The position numbers and the translations under genes are program-made. Positions 6,690 through 11,852 of a stretch of 13,581 bases of DNA are shown here, in pieces (positions within the stretch are counted from its first letter, which is position 1; each line of letters opens with the position of its first letter). Source of the DNA: DATKMS01 sp041497995 (GTDB lineage: Bacteria > Desulfobacterota > Binatia > HRBIN30); contig JBGQHM010000163.1 in the NCBI GenBank assembly GCA_041497995.1, positions 1 through 13,581 of the forward strand. The letters run 5' to 3'. The notes below the pieces were generated by a model, which had not been told where the DNA came from, did no database searches, and was given only the letters and a program-made list of their open reading frames with translations.

Positions 6690-7715
6690 CTACTGCATGG
6701 CATTCTGCGCGCTCGCCGCATGCGTCGCGGCCTCGCGCTCACGCCACTCCCGCCAACCGACCCACAGATTCGTGCTCAGGTAGCGATCGCCGAAGTCGCA
6801 AAAGATCAGCACGATAACTCCCGCGTCGATCTCTCTGGCGACTTGCAGCGCACCAACCAATGCGGCTCCGGATGACTGACCGACGACGAGCCCTTCCTCC
6901 GCGCCCAGCCTGTAGACCGTCTCGTAGGCGGCATCGGTTCCAACGCTGATTTTCCGATCGAGCTCGCCCTCGTGATAGATACCTGGCACGATCGAGCTGG
7001 CCATGTGCTTCAAGCCTTCGAGCCCGTGCCACGCATCGTCGGGCTCCACGGCGACAACTTGGATCCGCGGGTTGCGCTCCTTCAGGTAGCGCCCCGTGCC
7101 CATGATGGTCCCGCCGGTGCCGATGCCGGCGACGAAGTGCGTGATCGTGCCGTTGGTGGCCTCCCAAATCTCCGGGCCCGTGCTCTCGTAGTGCGCCCGC
7201 GGGTTGACCTCATTGAAGTACTGGTCGGGTTTGAAGTAGCGCTCCGGATTGGCATCGATGGTTGTGCGGCACAGCCGGATGGCGCCGTCGGAGCCTTCGA
7301 GTGGATCGCTGTAGATCACCTTGGCGCCGTACGCTCCCACGATCTTCTTCCGTTCGTTGCTGACGTTTGCCGGCATGACGAGCTCGACCGGGTAGCCCAA
7401 GGCGGCGCCGCACATGGCGAGCGCGATGCCAGTGTTGCCGGAGGTCGAGTCGATGATCGTCTTCCCCGGCCGTAGCTTGCTCGTGCGTAAGCCGTCGCGC
7501 ACCATCCAGACGGCCGGCCGGTCTTTCACGGAGCCACCCGGGTTGAAGCCTTCGAGCTTCGCGTAGATGCGGACACGCGGCGAGATGTCGCGCGTCAAGC
7601 GCCGGAGCTCGATGAGCGGCGTGTGGCCGACGAGGTCGAGGATCGACTCGACACGCTCCGGCCGATCGGTGAGCGGCGCGTCACCATGGGGTTGGACGCG
7701 CGGGGCTGCGACCAT
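6690..7715 (-). CDS. cysM: CysM-type cysteine synthase, sulfur-carrier dependent
   Basis: A PLP enzyme of fold type II, 341 residues from ATG 7715 (a TTG at 7736 would overlap cysO). The PLP lysine is Lys64 in NPGGSVKDRPAV (59-69). Also seen are TSGNTGIALA (91-100), the phosphate loop GTGGTIMGTG (199-208) and SSGAA (281-285). The motifs SVKDRPAVxM, ITHFVAGIGTxGTxMGTGRxL and DxGxxYLST near the C-terminus match mycobacterial CysM rather than classical CysK. CysM uses O-phosphoserine and the thiocarboxylate of CysO instead of free sulfide. The cysO-type gene lies immediately upstream with a 7-base gap, strongly supporting that assignment. A plain O-acetylserine sulfhydrylase activity remains possible. 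Confidence 0.9.
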   Translation of the reverse strand: MVAAPRVQPHGDAPLTDRPERVESILDLVGHTPLIELRRLTRDISPRVRIYAKLEGFNPGGSVKDRPAVWMVRDGLRTSKLRPGKTIIDSTSGNTGIALAMCGAALGYPVELVMPANVSNERKKIVGAYGAKVIYSDPLEGSDGAIRLCRTTIDANPERYFKPDQYFNEVNPRAHYESTGPEIWEATNGTITHFVAGIGTGGTIMGTGRYLKERNPRIQVVAVEPDDAWHGLEGLKHMASSIVPGIYHEGELDRKISVGTDAAYETVYRLGAEEGLVVGQSSGAALVGALQVAREIDAGVIVLIFCDFGDRYLSTNLWVGWREWREREAATHAASAQNAMQ

Positions 7716-7718
7716 GCG

Positions 7719-7724
7719 CTCCTC
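7719..7724 (-). promoter_or_regulatory. Shine-Dalgarno-like site of cysM inside the cysO stop
   Basis: GAGGAG on the minus strand overlaps the cysO stop (TGAGGAG) and precedes the cysM ATG by only three bases. The short spacing suggests that cysM relies on coupling with cysO translation. Confidence 0.5.
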
Positions 7725-7998
7725 ACCCCCCAGCAATGGCCGGTACGATCGCCACTTCGTCGCCGTCCTTCACGGCCGTTTCCAGGCTACTCAGGAAGCG
7801 GATGTCATCGCCGTTCACGTAGATGTTCACGAAGCGGCGCACGCGACCTTGCTCGTCGCACAGCCGCTCCTTGATGCCGGGAAACTTGCGCTCCAGGTCC
7901 TCGACCACGGTGCTGATAGTGCTGGCGTTGACGCCGACTTCCTCGGCGCCGGCCGTAAAGCGTCGCAACGGGGTGGGAATACGCACGCGCACACTCAT
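7723..7998 (-). CDS. cysO: CysO-type ubiquitin-like sulfur carrier protein (MoaD/ThiS family)
   Basis: 91 residues ending in the diagnostic Gly-Gly (IVPAIAGG), the tail that an E1 adenylates and that then carries sulfur as a thiocarboxylate. The body fits the beta-grasp fold. RVRIPTPLRRFTAG at the start, LERKFPGIKERL (35-46), RRFVNIYVNGDDIRF (54-68) and DGDEVAIVPA (78-87) closely follow mycobacterial CysO, which I recall as about 93 residues with RFVNIYVN, DVRF and LPAVAGG in the same places. The ATG at 7998 has an excellent ribosome site; a longer open frame reaching 8178 overlaps the E1 gene and is not real. Adjacent E1 and cysM genes complete the route. The stop is read through no further, so no terminal residue after Gly-Gly needs trimming, unlike carriers that require a JAMM protease for maturation. 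Confidence 0.93.
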   Translation of the reverse strand: MSVRVRIPTPLRRFTAGAEEVGVNASTISTVVEDLERKFPGIKERLCDEQGRVRRFVNIYVNGDDIRFLSSLETAVKDGDEVAIVPAIAGG

Positions 7999-8006
7999 GT
8001 CTCTCG

Positions 8007-8014
8007 CTCCTCCT
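8007..8014 (-). promoter_or_regulatory. Strong Shine-Dalgarno of cysO
   Basis: AGGAGGAG on the minus strand, eight bases before ATG 7998: the best ribosome site in the sulfur cluster. It may serve to make the carrier in excess over the E1. A second GGAGG occurs further up at 8041-8045, without a plausible gene behind it. Confidence 0.65.
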
Positions 8015-8086
8015 GTTCCTTCAATTGTGACGGTGGTTACCCTCCTTCTTAGCCAGATGCGGGCGTTAGCGAAAGCCCAAGCGTTG

Positions 8087-8875
8087 TCAATCACAGAGCG
8101 CGGGATCGACGGATGTGAGGTGGTGGATCGTCGGCTGGTCGCCGCACAGTGGACAGTCCCGGTGCCGCGCGAGCGCAACGGTGCGCCACCGGGCGCTCAG
8201 CGCGTTGTAGGTCAGCAGCCGATCGGTGAGCAGGGTGCCGCTGCCGAGCAGATACTTGAGCGCCTCGGTGGCTTGCACGATGCCGACACTGCCCGCCACT
8301 GAACCGAGAATGCCGGCCTCCTGACAGGTCGGCATGTCTGCGGCCGGCGGGGGTGATGGGAACAGACAGCGCAGGCACGCGCTCTGCCCCGGGACCACGG
8401 TCATTGTCTGCCCCTGGAATGCTAGTACGCCGGCGTGAGAGAACGGTACGCGACACAGGACCGCGGCATCATTGACCAGATACTTCGAGTCCGTACCGTC
8501 GGTTGCGTCGATGACGAAGTCGAACTCAGTGAAGATGTGCATAGCGTTCCTTGCCGTCAGTCGCTGTGCGAACCCGCGCACGGCAACAGCCGGATGCAGC
8601 GCCGTCAGCCGCTCGGCGGCCGCCGCGACCTTTGGTCGTCCGAGATCCGGTACGCGGTAGATAATCTGGCGGTGCAGATTGGAGAGCTCGACCGCGTCGC
8701 CGTCGATCAGCCCGAGCGTTCCGACGCCTGCTGCGGCCAAGCGCAGTGCAGCGGGTGCCCCGAGGCCACCGACGCCGACGACGAGCACACGGCTGCGCGC
8801 GAGACGGCCGTGCGCCGTCCGACCATTCACCGATCGGTCGTGCTTCGGGGGCTCAGGTGGTTGCGTCTGCTCCAC
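8087..8875 (-). CDS. ThiF/MoeB-type E1-like adenylyltransferase, catalytically complete
   Basis: 262 residues from GTG 8875; an in-frame TGA at 8888-8890 (the bamD stop) bars any significant N-terminal extension. It should use ATP to adenylate the C-terminal glycine of the carrier encoded next. Visible: VVGVGGLG (32-39), LIDGDAVELSNLHRQ (56-70), Lys82, DATDG (123-127), zinc pairs CLRC (167-170) and CPLC (241-244), and MPTCQEAGILG with Cys184, matching the ThiF Cys that binds the carrier. The dimer helix VQATEALKYLLG (200-211) is present. Absent is the N-terminal RYxRQI helix of MoeB/ThiF; the start reads PPEPPKHDRSVNGRTAHG. There is no C-terminal rhodanese domain as in MoeZ, so sulfur must come from elsewhere. 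Confidence 0.92.
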   Translation of the reverse strand: MEQTQPPEPPKHDRSVNGRTAHGRLARSRVLVVGVGGLGAPAALRLAAAGVGTLGLIDGDAVELSNLHRQIIYRVPDLGRPKVAAAAERLTALHPAVAVRGFAQRLTARNAMHIFTEFDFVIDATDGTDSKYLVNDAAVLCRVPFSHAGVLAFQGQTMTVVPGQSACLRCLFPSPPPAADMPTCQEAGILGSVAGSVGIVQATEALKYLLGSGTLLTDRLLTYNALSARWRTVALARHRDCPLCGDQPTIHHLTSVDPALCD

Positions 8876-8887
8876 TACGAATACGTA

Positions 8888-9832
8888 TCAATATGGCCGG
8901 CCGCCGCTTCCCAATCCACCGCCACTCCGGCCGAACGGATTGCTGGGTGGGGCGAGCGCCGGTGCGCCAGACGACGGGCCGCGCGCCGTGCGCGTTGTGT
9001 CGAGACCAGGCACCTGAACGGTTTCGAAGCTCCCTTCGGTGCGCCGCCGTCCGCTGGAGGCCAGCAGCACATCGACCGGATCGCCTACTGGTGACGTGTC
9101 AGCGTTCAGCTTCTCAAGAGCGTGTCGCGCTTCCGCAGCCTGCGGGCTTTCGGGCAGCATCTTGGCGATCGCCTGGTACGCGAGCGCCGCACTCTCGCTG
9201 TTATCTTCATCACGGTAGAGGCGGGCCAGCTGCAAGAGGCCGTCGGCCGATGCATCGGTTCCCTCGTAGCGCGAGGCGAGCGTCAAGAGACGGACCTTCT
9301 CAGCCGGGTGGTTGCCCCGCGTGCCGTAGAAATTGGCGACGTACAGCTCGTGTTCCCCAAGGCGCTCGCGGCAGCGCCCCAGCTCAATGCGCGCCAACTC
9401 GGCGAACGGACTGTCCGGATACTGCTGCGACACGGTGAGGAAGTAGTTCTGCGCACTCCGGGCGGCAGTCTGGTCGCGGTCGAACGTGCCCATCTGCTGC
9501 ACGTAGCACATCCCCAACGAGTAGCCGACGAACGGCAGCTGTGCGCTGGTGGGATGCCGGCGCTGAAAGTCGGTCAACGCGACGATGGCTTCCGGATAGT
9601 TGCCTGCGAGGTAGTGCGCGTGCGCGATTTTCAGCTCAGCCTCTTCGTTGTGCTCACTGAACGGGTACTGATCGAGCAACTCGTGGTACTCGTCGATTGC
9701 CAACGTCAGTGCGCCTTCGCGGAAGTGGTCCGTTGCGTTGCCGAAGTATTCGTCGGCCTCGAGATGTTTCTTGCCGGCGCAGCCGGTGAGGGCGGCGAGT
9801 GCCACGATCCAGGCGATGGAATGTTTCTTCAT
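8888..9832 (-). CDS. bamD: BamD-like outer-membrane assembly lipoprotein
   Basis: 314 residues. A short basic start, a hydrophobic core and the lipobox LTGC (lipidated Cys18) give a signal peptidase II lipoprotein; residues after Cys are AGKK, compatible with the outer membrane. Tetratricopeptide-type repeats fill about residues 28-240: YFGNATDHFREGALTLAIDE, YPFSEHNEEAELKIAHAHYL and YPDSPFAELARIELGRC are the YfiO/BamD hallmarks. BamD works with BamA to fold beta-barrel proteins. The usual length is near 245; here about 70 extra C-terminal residues are Ser/Gly/Pro-rich and probably disordered. It starts 45 bases after the preceding gene without a clear Shine-Dalgarno and ends 12 bases before the E1 gene, so the sulfur genes may share its transcript. 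Confidence 0.85.
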   Translation of the reverse strand: MKKHSIAWIVALAALTGCAGKKHLEADEYFGNATDHFREGALTLAIDEYHELLDQYPFSEHNEEAELKIAHAHYLAGNYPEAIVALTDFQRRHPTSAQLPFVGYSLGMCYVQQMGTFDRDQTAARSAQNYFLTVSQQYPDSPFAELARIELGRCRERLGEHELYVANFYGTRGNHPAEKVRLLTLASRYEGTDASADGLLQLARLYRDEDNSESAALAYQAIAKMLPESPQAAEARHALEKLNADTSPVGDPVDVLLASSGRRRTEGSFETVQVPGLDTTRTARGPSSGAPALAPPSNPFGRSGGGLGSGGRPY

Positions 9833-9877
9833 GTCGCGCGAGTATGCCGAAAATTAGCCGCCAGACAAAGCCTGTGC

Positions 9878-10585
9878 TCAAAACAGGATAACCCACACAC
9901 GCCCGGATTCCCAGATCCGCGTGTGCACCTCCGGCCAGACCTCGAACAGCTCTGCACCGAGGAGCGTGCGCGGCCGTTCCAGGCTGTAGAAGATGAAGAG
10001 GCCGCAGTTGTAGCGCCAGCTGCGTGACGGATCACCTGCGGTTGCCGCGTACATGGCCACTCGGTAGATCCCGCGCTCCAGATCCTTCCGGGCTCCGCCA
10101 TAGCCGACATCGCCGGCCGCCCCAAACGGCAACGGGGGTTGCAGCCGGAACGCCGGCGCGATGGCCTTGTCCGGCGCCTTCACGACTGTGGTACTGCAGT
10201 TCATGATTTCTGGAACTGTTTCTGCGAGCCGTTCGAACGCTCGCTTCACCAACGACAGCGACGGGCCGATCGCGGTTTCATGTTGCGTGGGGCCGCGCTC
10301 GGGCCCCTCGTAGCGAAATACGTTGTACGGATCGGTGTGAATCTCGTGCTTGCGGCACCATGTGGCGATGGCGTCATCGATCTTGCCATACAGCAGCCTG
10401 CGCCGAAACACGTCCTCCGCATCGAAACGCTTCCGCGAGCTTGCGGCGTGATCGGCCTGCGCTTTGTCTATGATCAACCGGACACACTGCTTATCGGCGA
10501 GCGTTTCGTCTGCGCGGAGCTCGCGCTCCAGGTACTCGAAGAAGGCCCGGGCCGCCTCTCGGCGGGCGTCAACGTACGTGGGCAT
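9878..10585 (-). CDS. Conserved-looking hypothetical protein
   Basis: 235 residues from ATG 10585; no signal peptide, no convincing membrane span. I do not recognise the family. Residues 1-75 are helical and highly charged (EAARAFFEYLERELRADE, KRFDAEDVFRRRLLYGKI). The middle holds WCRKHEIHTDPYNVFRYEG (about 76-94) with Cys, His and Asp, then CSTTVVKAP. The C-terminal 100 residues look beta-rich with many aromatics and basic residues, ending RVWVILF. The coding signal is supported by its place between the ferritin-like gene and bamD on the same strand, with gaps of 69 and 45 bases, and by poor quality of the opposite-strand alternative. No function proposed. Confidence 0.7.
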   Translation of the reverse strand: MPTYVDARREAARAFFEYLERELRADETLADKQCVRLIIDKAQADHAASSRKRFDAEDVFRRRLLYGKIDDAIATWCRKHEIHTDPYNVFRYEGPERGPTQHETAIGPSLSLVKRAFERLAETVPEIMNCSTTVVKAPDKAIAPAFRLQPPLPFGAAGDVGYGGARKDLERGIYRVAMYAATAGDPSRSWRYNCGLFIFYSLERPRTLLGAELFEVWPEVHTRIWESGRVWVILF

Positions 10586-10654
10586 GCAAGCGTTGGGCGT
10601 GCGCGCTGCGGCCCGATGGCGACCGCGGCGCTGCGGCGTCCATCGTGGCGATCG

Positions 10655-11125
10655 TCATTCGCGGCGGCGCGGCCGGGCCAAGCCAGCGGCCGGCGCCCGG
10701 AACGGCTTGGCGCCGAGTGCGGCCTCGATGCGCTCGGAGATCAGCTTGAACGTCGGTTCGCCTTGGAGCACCAGGTCATCGTACAAATCCTCGAGGTCGG
10801 CCTGCTCGAGCGCTACCGCGACGGCAAGCGCTTCGTCGACACTGCGCGCCGTCTCGGCGCGCCTCTCCAGGTCGCTGATTTCGCCGTCCAAGCGCGCCAA
10901 CCGCTCCGCGTACTCTGGCAGAAACAACCCACTCTGATCTTTGTCCCGAAACGACTGGAGCTCGCGGCGTAAGATGTCGGCGTGGGTCTCTTCTTCGAGC
11001 GCCAACTCCCGCCAGAGGCTCACCCGCTGCTCATCGCCGTGGAACCGTTCGGCCATATGGCGAAACGCCCGCGCGCTGCGCGCAGCCAACTCACTACATT
11101 TCTCCAAAATCTCAGCGACGTACAC
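10655..11125 (-). CDS. Ferritin-like (rubrerythrin-type) helical protein
   Basis: 156 residues from GTG 11125, preferred because GGAGGA lies five bases upstream; an earlier GTG at 11182 would give 175 residues without such a site. The sequence is four long amphipathic helices. The opening VAEILEKCSELAARSARAF and the ExxH motif in LALEEETHADIL (Glu45, His48) match half of a ferritin-like diiron site. The later helix LEQADLEDLYDDLV (106-119) keeps acidic residues but has no second ExxH, so iron binding may be incomplete. The basic tail (ARPRRRE) is unusual. Rubrerythrin-like proteins act in peroxide or iron stress in the cytoplasm; that role is inferred. It is the first gene of the long minus-strand run. 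Confidence 0.72.
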   Translation of the reverse strand: MYVAEILEKCSELAARSARAFRHMAERFHGDEQRVSLWRELALEEETHADILRRELQSFRDKDQSGLFLPEYAERLARLDGEISDLERRAETARSVDEALAVAVALEQADLEDLYDDLVLQGEPTFKLISERIEAALGAKPFRAPAAGLARPRRRE

Positions 11126-11130
11126 TGGCT

Positions 11131-11136
11131 TCCTCC
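11131..11136 (-). promoter_or_regulatory. Shine-Dalgarno deciding the ferritin-like start
   Basis: GGAGGA on the minus strand, five bases before GTG 11125. It decides between this start and the upstream GTG at 11182, which has no comparable site. Confidence 0.6.
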
Positions 11137-11206
11137 AGGCGAACTGGCTGACCTGCGGTCTGTCAAGATCAGAGTGGCCCACTTTTCAGCGCGCTTCAAG
11201 CGGTCG

Positions 11207-11222
11207 ACCCGCTGACGCGGGT
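11207..11222. repeat. Short inverted repeat upstream of the minus-strand run
   Basis: acccgc (11207-11212) and gcgggt (11217-11222) form a 6-bp stem with loop tgac, lying about 80 bases before the first gene of the run. It could be an operator, a leader hairpin or chance in GC-rich DNA. Confidence 0.2.
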
Positions 11223-11237
11223 GCGACTGAAAGTAGA

Positions 11238-11262
11238 GAGGGCCCTGGTTCTCAGGGCCCTC
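11238..11262. terminator. Strong 10-bp hairpin next to the tRNA-Gly 3' half
   Basis: A perfect 10-bp stem, gagggccctg (11238-11247) and cagggccctc (11253-11262), encloses loop gttct. On the minus strand it begins six bases after the tRNA 3' end (11268), the normal place for a tRNA terminator; only a weak pyrimidine tract (CTCTACTT) follows. This supports the low-coordinate side being the original chromosome downstream of a tRNA-Gly gene. Confidence 0.65.
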
Positions 11263-11267
11263 GTAAG

Positions 11268-11310
11268 AGCGGGCGACCGGGGTCGAACCGGCGACCTTAT
11301 GCTTGGCAAG
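11268..11310 (-). pseudogene. 3' half of tRNA-Gly(GCC): partial tRNA, probable attachment half-site
   Basis: Read on the minus strand, tRNA parts appear in order: anticodon loop TTGCCAA with anticodon GCC (11309-11303), 3' anticodon stem GCATA (11302-11298), variable loop AGGTC (11297-11293), a T-arm with stem GCCGG/CCGGT around loop TTCGACC (11292-11276), acceptor strand CGCCCGC (11275-11269) and discriminator T (11268). CCA is not encoded. The 5' half is absent: beyond 11310 the sequence does not pair with the anticodon stem and has no D-arm or 5' acceptor GCGGGCG. A break in the anticodon stem-loop with an intact 3' part is typical of the duplicated half left by tyrosine-recombinase integration into tRNA genes. 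Confidence 0.7.
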
Positions 11311-11537
11311 ACTCTTCGGCGCGCCTCACTCACGCATTCATTGGAAATCTCAGGGACCCACGAGGCACCGAGCGGCATGTGGCGGACCGTGCAGGTCACC
11401 CAGGAGTCACCCAAACTCCACAGGCCGCCGCGGCGCTCTCTTTCTTCGTGGGCACCGACGTTGGTTGGTTGCGGTTGGCCGGCCGAGGGCTATCCTCAAG
11501 CCGGTGCCGCTCCCCCGCCTGACGCCGCTTACTCTCG
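11311..11537. other. Non-coding stretch beyond the tRNA break
   Basis: No convincing gene on either strand. Open frames here are short and those crossing into the tRNA half are antisense artefacts (GRTGDLMLGK-type peptides). A small imperfect direct repeat, gtcaccc, occurs at about 11395 and 11407. If the tRNA half is an attachment site, this is the edge of the inserted element. Confidence 0.4.
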
Positions 11538-11765
11538 ATGAAGGCAAAGAGCGGTTCCATCACCCCCACTCGACAATGCCGACTCGAGCGGGGTGGGAGC
11601 GCTGCACCATCAATACGCGGTGCGACGGCACCGGGCGGCACTCACCGGCACCTGATCTGTACGCAGTGCGGTGCAGAGAGCGTGGATCTGCTCAGTGGTC
11701 GCGAGCTGGCGCGCTTCACCGAGGACGAGCGCGAGGCATTGCTGCGCGATTTGACGGCGGGGTGA
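11538..11765 (+). CDS. Short doubtful ORF with a CxxC knuckle, possibly a Fur-like remnant
   Basis: 75 residues from ATG 11538, no ribosome site seen. The N-terminal 33 residues are low in structure and look non-coding. The stretch THRHLICTQCGAESVDL (35-51), with Cys41 and Cys44, resembles the hinge of Fur-family regulators (HHHLICxxCG), followed by a helix EDEREALLRDL. The DNA-binding half and the C-terminal metal site are missing. It may be a decayed regulator, a small zinc-ribbon protein or chance. Confidence 0.3.
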   Translation: MKAKSGSITPTRQCRLERGGSAAPSIRGATAPGGTHRHLICTQCGAESVDLLSGRELARFTEDEREALLRDLTAG

Positions 11766-11774
11766 AGACAAGTT

Positions 11775-11793
11775 GCGGGCTGCGTTAGCCCGC
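11775..11793. terminator. Hairpin between the short ORF and the dockerin gene
   Basis: A perfect 7-bp stem gcgggct (11775-11781) and agcccgc (11787-11793) around gcgtt. It is ten bases past the plus-strand ORF stop and about 60 bases past the stop of the minus-strand secreted-protein gene, so it could end transcription from either side. No strong T-run. Confidence 0.45.
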
Positions 11794-11852
11794 GTGAGAA
11801 CGGAAGGGCATCGCATGACCACGCACCTCCGCTGGGGGTGTCGTGGTTCCAC

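Noticed and set aside
7999..8040. Tiny TTG-start leader ORF ending in ATGA at the cysO start
   Set aside because: Only nine codons, with a rare start; it is explained by the strong Shine-Dalgarno of cysO and there is no sign of selection.
9122..10027. Plus-strand open frame of 301 codons over bamD
   Set aside because: Antisense to a clear lipoprotein with tetratricopeptide repeats; composition typical of shadow frames.
11161..11166. TTGACA on the minus strand as a -35 box for the long run
   Set aside because: At 16-18 bases downstream the sequence is GC-rich (TTCGCC) and does not resemble a -10 box, so no promoter is called.
11221..11541. Plus-strand frame containing GDRGRTGDLMLGK
   Set aside because: This peptide is the antisense reading of a tRNA-Gly 3' half, a well-known source of spurious proteins.
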